From positions 1,302,001-1,366,000 of the forward strand of contig NZ_PJMW01000002.1 in NCBI RefSeq assembly GCF_002846365.1: a stretch of 64,000 nucleotides of DNA. The letters run 5' to 3'. Of the stretch, positions 33,517 to 44,337 are shown in pieces. Origin of the DNA: Nocardia fluminea (lineage in GTDB: Bacteria > Actinomycetota > Actinomycetes > Mycobacteriales > Mycobacteriaceae). The notes beneath the pieces were generated by a model. That model was not told the origin of the DNA. It saw only the letters and a list, made by a program, of their open reading frames with translations, and did no database searches. A program made the translations under genes and the position numbers. The first letter of the stretch is position 1; the number at the start of each line of letters is the position of its first letter.

Positions 33517-33726
33517 TTACCGCTCGTACAGTGTGGCTCCCACGGTCACATACAACCCGCGCACCGTCGGCCAGCTGCGATCCGGCCACGGTACCTCGGC
33601 GAGCCGCTTGGCCGCCGGGGTCACCGCCCTGCGCCGCCGCGCTTCCCGTTCGGCCAGCCGTTCCGCATCGATTCGATCCACCGGCGTCTCCACCCCTGCG
33701 ATCCGCACCACTTCGGACGAACCCAC
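33517..33726 (-). CDS. Small hypothetical protein
   Basis: A 69-residue basic protein (start GSSEVVRIAGVETPVDRIDA, end VRGLYVTVGATLYER) beginning with GTG, with strongly G/C-biased third codon positions as expected for real coding here. It is 10 bp upstream of the Fic-like gene on the same strand and just past the dpp terminator, so the two may be co-transcribed. No family is recognised. Confidence 0.55.
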   Translation of the reverse strand: MGSSEVVRIAGVETPVDRIDAERLAEREARRRRAVTPAAKRLAEVPWPDRSWPTVRGLYVTVGATLYER

Positions 33727-33737
33727 GCTACGCCGGT

Positions 33738-33773
33738 GAGCTGGGCTCTCGATGGGTTTCGAGAGCCCAGCTC
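33738..33773. terminator. Terminator of the dpp operon
   Basis: A 15-bp perfect inverted repeat (GAGCTGGGCTCTCGA and complement, 6-nt loop) starts 3 bp past the ATPase stop codon on the minus strand. Confidence 0.85.
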
Positions 33774-33775
33774 CC

Positions 33776-35458
33776 TTACCCCGTGAGCAGCTCGCGCCCA
33801 GGAATCGCCTCGAGCAACGCCCGCGTGTAGTCCTCGCGGGGAGCCGCGAACACCTCGTCGGTCGTGGCCGCCTCCACCACTTTCCCCTCGCGCATGACCA
33901 GCACGTTGTCGGCGATCTGCCGGACCACCGCGAGGTCGTGGGTGATGAACAGATACGTCAGCCCCAGCTCTGCCTGCAGGTCGTTGAGCAGGGTGAGGAT
34001 CTGGGCTTGGACCAGCACGTCCAGCGCCGAGACCGCCTCGTCGCAGACCACCATCTCCGGCGAGAGCGCCAGCGCGCGAGCGATCGCCACCCGCTGACGT
34101 TGCCCACCCGACAACTCGTTCGGATAGCGCCGCAGCACCGAGGCCGGCAGCGACACCTTCTCCAGCAGGTCGCGCACCACCGCTTCGCGCTCGGCGGAAG
34201 TACCGATCTTGTGCACCCGCAGCGGCTCCTCGATGGTGCGGAAGATCGAGTACATCGGATCGAGCGAGCCGTAGGGGTTCTGGAAGATCGGCTGTACCCG
34301 GCGCCGGAACGCGAACGCGCCCTTGCTGTCGAGCTTCGCGACATCCTTGCCGTCGAAATCCACGGTGCCCGAGGTCGGCTCGAGCAGGCCGAGCACCATC
34401 TGCGCGATGGTCGACTTGCCGGAACCGGACTCACCGACGATCGCGGTGGTGGTACCGCGCCCGACCGTGAAACTCACGTCGTCGACCGCGACGAAGTCCG
34501 TGGACTGCCACGGCCGTTTGCCGCGAATCTTGAACGCCTTGGACAGGTTTCGCACCTCGAGCACCGTGTCGGACACCTTCTCGGCCACCGCCACTTCGAC
34601 AGCTTGTGCCCGCACCTGCGCCCGCTGCCGCGACGACGACATTCGCGATGCCGCCAGCGACGGCGCCGAGTTCACCAGCTTCTTGGTGTACGCGTGCTGC
34701 GGGTCGCGCAGAATCCGCAGTGCGGGACCGGATTCCACCACCTTGCCTCGATACATCACCACCAGGTGCTCGGCCCGTTCCGCGGCGAGGCCGAGGTCGT
34801 GGGTGATCAGCAGCACCGCGGTCCCCAATTCGCTGGTGAGCTGCTCGAGATGACCGAGGATCTGGCGTTGCACCGTGACGTCGAGCGCCGACGTCGGCTC
34901 GTCGGCGATCAGCAGTTTCGGCCTGCACGACAGACCGATCGCGATGAGCGCGCGCTGACGCATGCCGCCGGAGAACTCGTGCGGGTACTGGTTCACGCGG
35001 CGTTCGGCATCGGACATCCCCGCCTCGGCCAGCAGTTCCACCGCGCGTCGGCGGGCCGCGTCACCGGTGGCGACACCGTTGGCCACCAGCGTTTCCCGGA
35101 TCTGGAAGCCGATCTTCCACACCGGGTTCAGGTTCGACATCGGGTCCTGTGGGACCAGGCCGATGCCGTTGCCGCGGATGGCGACGATCTCCTTCTCCGA
35201 CGCTTTCGTCAGGTCCTTGCCGTCGAACAGGATCGATCCGCCGGTCACCTTGCCGGTGCCGGGCAACAGGTCGATGATGGCGTGCGCGGTCGTCGACTTG
35301 CCCGAACCGGATTCGCCGACGATGGCGACGGTTTGCCCCGGATAGACGGTGAGGTTCACGCCGCGAACGGCGGGGATCTCCTTGCCGTCAGAGATGAAAC
35401 CGACGTCGAGGTCCCGGATTTCGAGCAGGGGTTGCGGTGCGGACTTGTCGAGGCTCAT
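33776..35458 (-). CDS. dppD: Peptide ABC transporter, fused double ATPase (DppD-F)
   Basis: A 560-residue protein with two complete ABC ATPase halves. The first has GESGSGKST at about 46-54, FSGGMRQRA and LLIADEPTSALD. The second has GESGSGKST near 328, LSGGQRQRVAIARAL and MVVCDEAVSALD, where Ala replaces the usual Pro-Thr. Each half ends with the oligopeptide-type C-terminal extension. It energises import of di- or oligopeptides with DppB, DppC and DppA. The ATG overlaps the dppC stop. The fused layout is that of Rv3663c. Confidence 0.93.
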   Translation of the reverse strand: MSLDKSAPQPLLEIRDLDVGFISDGKEIPAVRGVNLTVYPGQTVAIVGESGSGKSTTAHAIIDLLPGTGKVTGGSILFDGKDLTKASEKEIVAIRGNGIGLVPQDPMSNLNPVWKIGFQIRETLVANGVATGDAARRRAVELLAEAGMSDAERRVNQYPHEFSGGMRQRALIAIGLSCRPKLLIADEPTSALDVTVQRQILGHLEQLTSELGTAVLLITHDLGLAAERAEHLVVMYRGKVVESGPALRILRDPQHAYTKKLVNSAPSLAASRMSSSRQRAQVRAQAVEVAVAEKVSDTVLEVRNLSKAFKIRGKRPWQSTDFVAVDDVSFTVGRGTTTAIVGESGSGKSTIAQMVLGLLEPTSGTVDFDGKDVAKLDSKGAFAFRRRVQPIFQNPYGSLDPMYSIFRTIEEPLRVHKIGTSAEREAVVRDLLEKVSLPASVLRRYPNELSGGQRQRVAIARALALSPEMVVCDEAVSALDVLVQAQILTLLNDLQAELGLTYLFITHDLAVVRQIADNVLVMREGKVVEAATTDEVFAAPREDYTRALLEAIPGRELLTG

Positions 35459-36384
35459 CGGGTGCGCTCCTTCGGATCGAGCGCGTCGCGCACCGCGTCG
35501 CCGAGCATGATGAAGCTCAGCACCGTGATGGCCAGCGCGGTCGCCGGATAGAACAGGATCGGCGAGGTACGGATCTCGGTCTTGGCGCGGTCGATGTCGG
35601 CGCCCCACGACACGATGCTCGGCGGCAGTCCGACGCCGAGATAGGACAGCGTCGCCTCGGTGACGATGAAGACGCCGAGCCAGATCGTGGCGACCACGAT
35701 CAGCGGACTCGCCGAGTTGGGCAGCACGTGTTTCATCAGTGTGCCGAGTCGCGAGACGCCCAGTGCCTTCGCCGCGGTGACGTATTCGCTGTTCTTGGCC
35801 TCGATCACCGCCCCGCGCGTGATGCGCGCGGCCTGCGGCCAGGTGAAGGCGACCAGGATCGCGACGACCGTCATGATCCCCGCGGGCCGCAGCAGCTGCA
35901 GCAGCACGATCGCGGCCAGCACCATCGGAATGGCGTAGAAGATCTCGGCGATGCGCGAGACGATCGTGTCCAGCAGCCCACCGTAGAAGCCGGAGATCGC
36001 GCCGAGAATGCCGCCTACCAGCAGAAACATCATCGCCGATGCCATGCCGACGCTCACCGACGCGCGCGCGCCGTAGATGGTGCGCGCGTAGACATCACAG
36101 CCCTGCTTGTCGAATCCGAACGGATGACCCTCGCGCGGGCCGTCCATGCCGAACTCGCCGAGGCACAGCCGCGGGTCCTGGCTGGTGAACAGCGCGGGCC
36201 AGATCACCACGAGCATGACGAACACGATCATCACCACCGAGACCAGGAACACCGGGTTCCGGCGCAGTCGCCGCCACGCGTCGCCCCAGATGCTGGTCGG
36301 GGTGCCCTTGTCCAGGACACGGTCGGTGGCGAGCACCTCCACCTCGTCGGCGGGGGCCACGAAATGCTGTTGCTTGTCATGCAT
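35455..36384 (-). CDS. dppC: Peptide ABC transporter permease DppC
   Basis: A 309-residue permease with a long N-terminal cytosolic arm, about six membrane segments starting at VFLVSVVMIVFVMLVVI, and the EAA-type loop as YVTAAKALGVSRLGTLMKHVLPN. Chosen start ATG 36384 overlaps dppB by 8 bp. It pairs with DppB to form the channel. Confidence 0.93.
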   Translation of the reverse strand: MHDKQQHFVAPADEVEVLATDRVLDKGTPTSIWGDAWRRLRRNPVFLVSVVMIVFVMLVVIWPALFTSQDPRLCLGEFGMDGPREGHPFGFDKQGCDVYARTIYGARASVSVGMASAMMFLLVGGILGAISGFYGGLLDTIVSRIAEIFYAIPMVLAAIVLLQLLRPAGIMTVVAILVAFTWPQAARITRGAVIEAKNSEYVTAAKALGVSRLGTLMKHVLPNSASPLIVVATIWLGVFIVTEATLSYLGVGLPPSIVSWGADIDRAKTEIRTSPILFYPATALAITVLSFIMLGDAVRDALDPKERTR

Positions 36385-37303
36385 AGCGGATCCTCGGGTC
36401 CAGTGCGGCATAGAGCAGGTCGATCACGAGGTTGACGATCAGGAACACCACCACCAGCACCGTCACGAACGACACCACGGTGGGCGGCTCGCCGCGGATG
36501 ATGGCCTGGTACATGGTGCCGCCGACGCCGGGAATGTTGAAGATGCCCTCGGTGACGATGGCACCCGCCATCAGCGCGCCGAAATCGGCACCGAGAAAGG
36601 TGACGACCGGGATCATCGAATTCCGCAGAATGTGCACGCTCACCACGCGCCGGCGCCCGAGTCCCTTGGCCGTCGCCGTGCGAACGAAGTCGGCGGATTT
36701 GTTCTCCGCCACCGAGTTCCGGGTCAACCGCAGCACATAGGCGAAGGACAGTGACCCGAGCACGAACGCGGGAACGATCAACTCGCTCAGGCTCGCTTTA
36801 CCGGTGACGGTAACCGGGGCGATCCCCCATTTCACACCGAGGAAGAATTGCGCGAGATAACCGACGACGAATACCGGCAGCGCGATGATCACCAGACTCG
36901 CGATGAGCATCGTCGAATCGAAGAGCTTGCCCTTTCGCAACCCGGCGATCATGCCGAACAAGATGCCGAACAAGCCTTCGATGAACACGGCGAGAAATGC
37001 GAGTCGGATAGTGATCGGGAAGGCCCGTTCGAGTTCTTCGCGCACCGGCCGACCCGAGAACGAGGTGCCGAAATCTAGAGTGAGAATTCCCTTCAAGTAA
37101 TACAGATATTGCACGATGAAAGGCTGATCGAGGTGGTACCTGGCACGCAGTACCGCCTCGGCGGCAGGCGTCAGCTGTTTCTCGCCGGCCAGCGCCTTGA
37201 TCGGGTCACCCGGAATCAGAAATACCATCGCGTAGATGAGCAGCGTCGCGCCCAGGAATACCGGGATCATCTGGAGCAGACGCCGAACTACATACCAAGC
37301 CAT
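36377..37303 (-). CDS. dppB: Peptide ABC transporter permease DppB
   Basis: A 308-residue permease beginning MAWYVVRRLLQMIPVFLGAT, the standard DppB start, with the loop FVRTATAKGLGRRRVVSVHILRN. A GGAGG site precedes ATG 37303; longer upstream frames run antisense or into dppA. It lies 62 bp after dppA. Confidence 0.94.
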   Translation of the reverse strand: MAWYVVRRLLQMIPVFLGATLLIYAMVFLIPGDPIKALAGEKQLTPAAEAVLRARYHLDQPFIVQYLYYLKGILTLDFGTSFSGRPVREELERAFPITIRLAFLAVFIEGLFGILFGMIAGLRKGKLFDSTMLIASLVIIALPVFVVGYLAQFFLGVKWGIAPVTVTGKASLSELIVPAFVLGSLSFAYVLRLTRNSVAENKSADFVRTATAKGLGRRRVVSVHILRNSMIPVVTFLGADFGALMAGAIVTEGIFNIPGVGGTMYQAIIRGEPPTVVSFVTVLVVVFLIVNLVIDLLYAALDPRIRYA

Positions 37304-37365
37304 CGTTTCCTCCGAAAACGACTGGGGCCGAGCCACTTCGCAGTGGCCCGGCCCAGCTGTCGAGC

Positions 37366-38964
37366 CTATTTCTCGATGTTCTCGAAGTCGAACAGACCGT
37401 TCCAGGTGAGCTCGGCCTTGGTGACCTTGTCCGAGCGACCCGCGTTGGCGACGTAGTCGAACACCGGGATGTCCGCCATGTCCTTGATCATGATCGCCTG
37501 CGCTTGCGCGATCAGTTTGTAGGAATCCGCCTGCGTCGGGGCGGCGAGGGCGGCGTCGAACAGGCGGTCCACCTCGGGGTTGTTGTAGTCGACGTTGTTG
37601 GTCTCGGAGAAGCTGTAGTACTGCGAACTGAGGAACTGCATCATCGTCGGGTAGTCGCCCTGCCAGCCGTAGCGGAAGGCCGTGCCGATGGTCTTGGCGT
37701 TCACCGCGTCCCGGATGTTCTTGAACGTCGGCATCGGGTTGGCGACCGCGTCGATGCCGAGGGTGTTCTTCACGCTGTTGGCGACAGCTTCGATCCAGGC
37801 CTGATGGCCGCCGTCGCTGTTGTAGGTGATCTGGTACTGCCCGGACCACGGCGAGATCGCGTCGGCCTGTGCCCACAGCTTCTTAGCCTGGTCGGGGTTG
37901 TAATCGAACACCTCCGAACCCGGCAGATTCGCGTCGTAGCCGGGCAGCGTCGCGGCGGTGAAGTCGCGCGACGGCGTACGCGTGCCGTTGAAGATCTTGT
38001 CGATGATCTGCGGGCGGTTGATCGCCATCGAGATGGCCTTGCGCCGCAGAATGCCTTCCTCGCCACCGAAATGCGGCACGGTGGTCTGGATGCCGATGTG
38101 CTGGTTCTGCGCGGTCGGCTTGGTGATCGCGCGGTCGCCGAGGTCGCTCTGGTACGTGGTGATCGCGCTGTCGGGGATGGTGTCGAGCGTGTCGAGATTT
38201 CCGGCCTGCAGATCCGCGTACGCGGTGTCGTAGGACTGGTACATCACGAAGCGCAGGCCCTTGTTCTTGGCGGGCCGGCCACCGGGATAGTCCGGGTTGG
38301 GTGTGAGATCGATCTTGACGTTGTGTTCCCACGAACCGAATGCGTAGGGGCCGTTGCCGATCGGCTTCTCACCGAATGCCTTCATATCCTTGAAAGCGGC
38401 ATCGGGCAGCGGATAGAACGGCGCGTAGCCGAGCGCGCTCTCGAAGTCGATCGAGGGTGACTTCAACTCGACGGTGAAAGTGCGGTCGTCGACGACCTTC
38501 AGGCCCGACATCGTCTTGACGGCGGGATTCTCGGAGCTCACCTCGTCGAACCCGGCGATCGGGCTGTACACGTAGCTCTGCAGCTGCGCGTTGTCGGCGA
38601 GTGCGCCGTAGTTCCACGCGTCGACAAACGATTTCGCGGTCACCGTGGTGCCGTCGGTGAACTTCCAATTCGGCTTGATGGTGATCCGGTACGACTTCCG
38701 GTCGGCCGTCTCGATCTTCTCGGCCACCTCGTCGTGGGCCACACCGTTGGCGTCGTAGTACTTCAGCCCGGCGAACAAACGGTCGACAACGCGGCCGCCC
38801 ATGTTCTCGTTGGTATTACTGGGCACCAACGGATTCTGCGGCTCGCCCGCATTGGTGGTGACGATGCTCGAATCAGCACTGTCATCGGACGAGCACGCGG
38901 TGAGACCGAGGCTTGTGGCCGCCAGTCCCGCCGCGACCAGCGCGGTCGCTCTGATGAATCTCAA
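37366..38964 (-). CDS. dppA: Peptide-binding lipoprotein DppA
   Basis: A 532-residue family 5 extracellular solute-binding protein. A signal peptide ends in the lipobox LTAC at about residues 21-24, so the mature protein is lipid-anchored outside the membrane. Family segments include YRITIKPNWKFTDGTTVTAKSFVDAWNYG and ILRRKAISMAINRPQIIDKIF. It captures peptides for DppBC. First gene of the dppABCD operon, matching Rv3666c. Confidence 0.94.
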   Translation of the reverse strand: MRFIRATALVAAGLAATSLGLTACSSDDSADSSIVTTNAGEPQNPLVPSNTNENMGGRVVDRLFAGLKYYDANGVAHDEVAEKIETADRKSYRITIKPNWKFTDGTTVTAKSFVDAWNYGALADNAQLQSYVYSPIAGFDEVSSENPAVKTMSGLKVVDDRTFTVELKSPSIDFESALGYAPFYPLPDAAFKDMKAFGEKPIGNGPYAFGSWEHNVKIDLTPNPDYPGGRPAKNKGLRFVMYQSYDTAYADLQAGNLDTLDTIPDSAITTYQSDLGDRAITKPTAQNQHIGIQTTVPHFGGEEGILRRKAISMAINRPQIIDKIFNGTRTPSRDFTAATLPGYDANLPGSEVFDYNPDQAKKLWAQADAISPWSGQYQITYNSDGGHQAWIEAVANSVKNTLGIDAVANPMPTFKNIRDAVNAKTIGTAFRYGWQGDYPTMMQFLSSQYYSFSETNNVDYNNPEVDRLFDAALAAPTQADSYKLIAQAQAIMIKDMADIPVFDYVANAGRSDKVTKAELTWNGLFDFENIEK

Positions 38965-39364
38965 CGCTCTCTCCCGGTTCGATTCCGTGGCTAACGGTCG
39001 GAGGTTAGCGGCTCCGGCTGGATTTTTCAGCGATCCGAGCCATTTTCACTTCACATGTATCAGTACGGTTACTCGCTGGAAACGCAGGAAGAATTGCCGA
39101 GCCCCTCGCCCTCGGCAGAAATATATGAACAAAATAGCGGGATCACTCAGCTGAACCGTTGCGTAAAAACGATAGCCCGCGATCGTCCGGTCTGTCCGGC
39201 GAAGTCATCGGATGAACTAGCCCTATTGACCGGCGCACGATGGCCGCGAAACATCGTCGTGACAACGGGACACGCCGGTGCAGGTCTGTTGGCTACTGTC
39301 TAGACAGCCGGGCCGCACCCCGGCGACCGACCCGACCGCACCAGGCATGTGAGGCTGAACCGAC
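38965..39364. promoter_or_regulatory. Divergent dppA/acs promoter region
   Basis: A 400-bp gap, relatively A/T-rich at 39,020-39,190, separates dppA from acs. A perfect 12-bp palindrome CTGTCTAGACAG at 39296-39307, 58 bp upstream of acs, could be an operator. No credible gene is present. Confidence 0.45.
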
Positions 39365-41323
<1,959 letters not shown>

Positions 41324-41470
41324 CGCGCACCGGCCGGTGGCATCGAATGTCACCGGCCGGGTCCGTTAGGATCGCGTAGAGGTGTGCCGGGAAGTCTGGT
41401 CGGCATGCGGTCGTGAATCCGAGGCGATGAGCGCCCGCAGTTCAGTCGACCCCTGCCGGAAGGCTTGCCC

Positions 41471-42700
41471 TTGATCACGCGCGTCCGCTCCGAGCTCACC
41501 CGCTATCTCCGCACCGAAACCGTCGGCGGCGCGTTGCTCCTCGCGGCCGCCGCGGTGGCCCTGATCTGGGTGAACTCGCCATGGGGCGCGAGCTACCAGA
41601 CGATGATCGACGCCCACCTCGACATTCCCGCACTGCACCTCGACCTCACCCTGGCCGACTGGGCCAAGGACGGGCTGCTCGCGATCTTCTTCTTCGTCGC
41701 GGGGCTCGAGCTCAAACGGGAATTCGCCGTCGGCGAGCTACGCGATCCGAGACGGGCCGCGCTGCCGATCATCGCCGCGGTGGGCGGTGTGATCACCCCG
41801 GCCGTGATCGCGCTGGTGGTCGGCCACGGCGTGCCGGGCATGGACAAGGGCTGGGCCATTCCCGTCGCCACCGACATCGCCTTCGCGCTCGCGGTCCTCG
41901 CGATGACCGGCTCGCGGATCCCCACCAGCGCGCGGGTGTTCCTGCTGAGCCTGGCCGTGGTCGACGACCTGCTCGCTATCGTTCTCATCGCGGTGCTGTT
42001 CACCGCCTCGCTGTCGATGCTGTGGCTGGCCGCCGCCCTGGCCTGCTGCGGCGCGTGGGCACTGGCCCAGAAGCTGCGGTTGCACACGCCGCTGTTCTAC
42101 CTCCCGGTCGCGCTGGTGTGCTGGTACGCGCTGCACGAGGCGGGCATCCATCCGACACTGGCCGGCGTCGCCCTCGGATTGCTCACCCGGGTGCGCAAGG
42201 ATCCCGGCGAGAGGATCGCGCCCGCGACGCACCTCGAGCATGTGGTGCAACCGATCTCGGCCGGGTTCTGCGTACCGGTGTTCGCGCTGTTCGCCTCCGG
42301 TGTACCGCTCGACAGCGCGGTGTTCGGATCGCTGTTCACCGACCGGCTCTCACTGGCGATCATCCTCGGGCTCCTGCTCGGCAAGACCATCGGGATCTTC
42401 GGTGTGAGCTGGTTGGTCATCACGCTCGGCTGGGCGAAACGCCCAGCTGGACTGGAGTATCGCGACATGTTCGCCCTGTCGGTACTCGGCGCGATCGGGT
42501 TCACCGTTAGCCTTCTCGTGGCGGAACTCGCACTCGCCGACGTCGGCGACGATGCTGTCGATCTTGCCAAGGCCGCCGTTCTGGTGACCTCGATGGCAGC
42601 ATCGCTGATCGGATCGGCGCTACTGTTGCGCCGAGGACGTGTGCACCAGGCGCGCCGCGATGCAGACCAGTTACCACAGGGAGAAGGGTCGACGAAGTGA
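41471..42700 (+). CDS. nhaA: Sodium/proton antiporter NhaA
   Basis: A 409-residue protein with about 12 membrane segments. The twin Asp motif appears as VVDDLLAIVLI (about 160-170), and FFVAGLELKREF and VATDIAFALAVL are typical of NhaA. It exchanges Na+ for H+. TTG 41471 is preferred because GGAAGG lies 7 bp upstream; TTG 41465 is alternative. It overlaps the holin-like gene by 4 bp. In M. tuberculosis a protease gene occupies this position. Confidence 0.93.
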   Translation: MITRVRSELTRYLRTETVGGALLLAAAAVALIWVNSPWGASYQTMIDAHLDIPALHLDLTLADWAKDGLLAIFFFVAGLELKREFAVGELRDPRRAALPIIAAVGGVITPAVIALVVGHGVPGMDKGWAIPVATDIAFALAVLAMTGSRIPTSARVFLLSLAVVDDLLAIVLIAVLFTASLSMLWLAAALACCGAWALAQKLRLHTPLFYLPVALVCWYALHEAGIHPTLAGVALGLLTRVRKDPGERIAPATHLEHVVQPISAGFCVPVFALFASGVPLDSAVFGSLFTDRLSLAIILGLLLGKTIGIFGVSWLVITLGWAKRPAGLEYRDMFALSVLGAIGFTVSLLVAELALADVGDDAVDLAKAAVLVTSMAASLIGSALLLRRGRVHQARRDADQLPQGEGSTK

Positions 42701-43224
42701 GTTACACCCAAGGCGGAAATGACGGTCGGACGGTCACTTCGATCCCGTTGACCGACGCCAATCCGCCCGGATCGGCGAGCATCGGCAGCCTCGTGCGCGA
42801 TGCCACCGAACAGATGTCGACACTGGTGCGCGCCGAGGTGGCGCTGGCCAAGGCCGAGGTCACCGGTGAGATCAAGAAGGGCCTCACCGGCAGCGTCTTC
42901 TTCATCCTCGCGCTGACGGTGCTGCTGTTCAGCTCGTTCTTTTTCTTCTTCTTCCTCGCCGAGCTGCTCGATATGTGGCTGTGGCGCTGGGCCGCGTTCC
43001 TGATCGTGTTCTTGCTGATGGTGCTCACCACCGTCCTGCTGGCACTGCTCGGGTGGCTCAAGGTACGGAAGGTGCGCGCACCGGAGAAGACGATCGGCTC
43101 GCTCAAGCAGGCCGCCGAGGTGCTGCCCGCCGCGTTCGCCCACCGCGACGCGGCCGAGGCGCATGCGGCCATCGGATCACGCGGTGCGGGCGCCACGTCG
43201 CTGGAGAAGTCGAGCAACCGATGA
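42697..43224 (+). CDS. Holin-like (Holin-X/phage holin superfamily III) membrane protein
   Basis: A 175-residue protein with an amphipathic N-terminal part (SLVRDATEQMSTLVRAEVALAKAEV) and two strong membrane helices around residues 68-90 and 98-120 containing a run of Phe. This is the layout of actinobacterial Holin-X proteins such as Rv3669. Not evidently phage-derived; function unknown. Coupled to nhaA. Confidence 0.85.
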   Translation: MSYTQGGNDGRTVTSIPLTDANPPGSASIGSLVRDATEQMSTLVRAEVALAKAEVTGEIKKGLTGSVFFILALTVLLFSSFFFFFFLAELLDMWLWRWAAFLIVFLLMVLTTVLLALLGWLKVRKVRAPEKTIGSLKQAAEVLPAAFAHRDAAEAHAAIGSRGAGATSLEKSSNR

Positions 43225-43279
43225 CGCGCCGGGCGGGCCCGGTCGCAACAGTCCGGCCCGCCCACTAGGCTCGATCGGC

Positions 43280-44269
43280 GTGTCGTCCAACTCATTCCCG
43301 GATCCCTCCAGCGTCCGCTTCGACGGACCGTGGACCCACCGGGACGTGCACGCCAACGGAATCCGATTTCATGTCGTCGAAGCCGACGGTACGGACCGCG
43401 CCGAGGCGCCCCTGGTGCTGCTGCTGCACGGTTTCGCCGATTTCTGGTGGTCGTGGCGGCATCAGCTGACCGCGATCGCCGGTCACGGGTATCGCACCGT
43501 CGCTGTCGACCTGCGCGGCTACGGCGATACCGACAAACCACCGCGCGGCTATGACGGCTGGACTCTCGCGGGCGACATCGCCGGCCTGATCCGGGCGCTC
43601 GGGCACACCGAGGCCACCCTCGTCGGCCATGCCGAAGGCGGACTGGTCTGCTGGGCCACCGCGGTGCTGCATCCGCGGTTGGTCCGCTCGATCGCACTGG
43701 TGAGCTCGCCGCATCCCGCCGCGCTCAAGAGCGCTGTGCTGCGCGACCCGGCGCAACGGGCGACCTGGCTGCCCGATTTCCTGCGGTACCAGTTGCCGCG
43801 CTATCCGGAGAACCTGCTCACCCGGCGTGGTGGCGCCGAGGTGGAGCGGTTGCTGCACGACCGGGTCGGTGAATCCTGGTCGCGCACCGCGGAATTCGTC
43901 GAGACCGCGTCGCGGATGCGGCATGCCATCCGGATACCGGGGGCCGCACACAGCGCGCTGGAGTACCAGCGCTGGGCGTTTCGTAGTCAGTGGCGGCCGG
44001 ACGGCAAGCGGTTCATGGCCACGATGCGCACCCCGATCGATATCCCGGTGCTGATGCTACGGGGTGAACGCGACTCGTACCTGCTCGACGCCACGTTCCA
44101 GCGCGGCAAGTCGCTGTCGCCGCATCGGACGTTGGTGTCGATTCCGCGGGCGGGGCACTACGCGCACCAGGAGAACCCGAGCAAGGTCAACGAGGTGCTC
44201 ACGACGCATTGGCGCGAACAGAACGGCGTCAACGGGTCACCGCCGCACGACGACCTGGTTTCGCCGTGA
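43280..44269 (+). CDS. ephE: Alpha/beta hydrolase, EphE-like
   Basis: A 329-residue alpha/beta-hydrolase with the oxyanion motif LLLHGFADFWWSWRHQ at about 47-62 and VDLRGYGDTDKPPRGYDGW. The nucleophile elbow reads VGHAEGG, in which Ala stands where epoxide hydrolases have Asp (GHDWGG) and esterases Ser. The His near the end is in AGHYAHQENP. The residue change suggests it is not a classic epoxide hydrolase. Position matches Rv3670. Confidence 0.85.
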   Translation: MSSNSFPDPSSVRFDGPWTHRDVHANGIRFHVVEADGTDRAEAPLVLLLHGFADFWWSWRHQLTAIAGHGYRTVAVDLRGYGDTDKPPRGYDGWTLAGDIAGLIRALGHTEATLVGHAEGGLVCWATAVLHPRLVRSIALVSSPHPAALKSAVLRDPAQRATWLPDFLRYQLPRYPENLLTRRGGAEVERLLHDRVGESWSRTAEFVETASRMRHAIRIPGAAHSALEYQRWAFRSQWRPDGKRFMATMRTPIDIPVLMLRGERDSYLLDATFQRGKSLSPHRTLVSIPRAGHYAHQENPSKVNEVLTTHWREQNGVNGSPPHDDLVSP

Positions 44270-44337
44270 TTCGCGGCGATGGGGTACTTCAGACGGCCCC
44301 CTGAGGTTCCGGGGGTACCGGGACGCGGGAAAGCGGA

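Noticed and set aside
42697..43224. Holin-like gene as a sign of a prophage
   Set aside because: It is in a conserved core position coupled to nhaA, with no phage genes near it. Such Holin-X proteins are chromosomal in this order.
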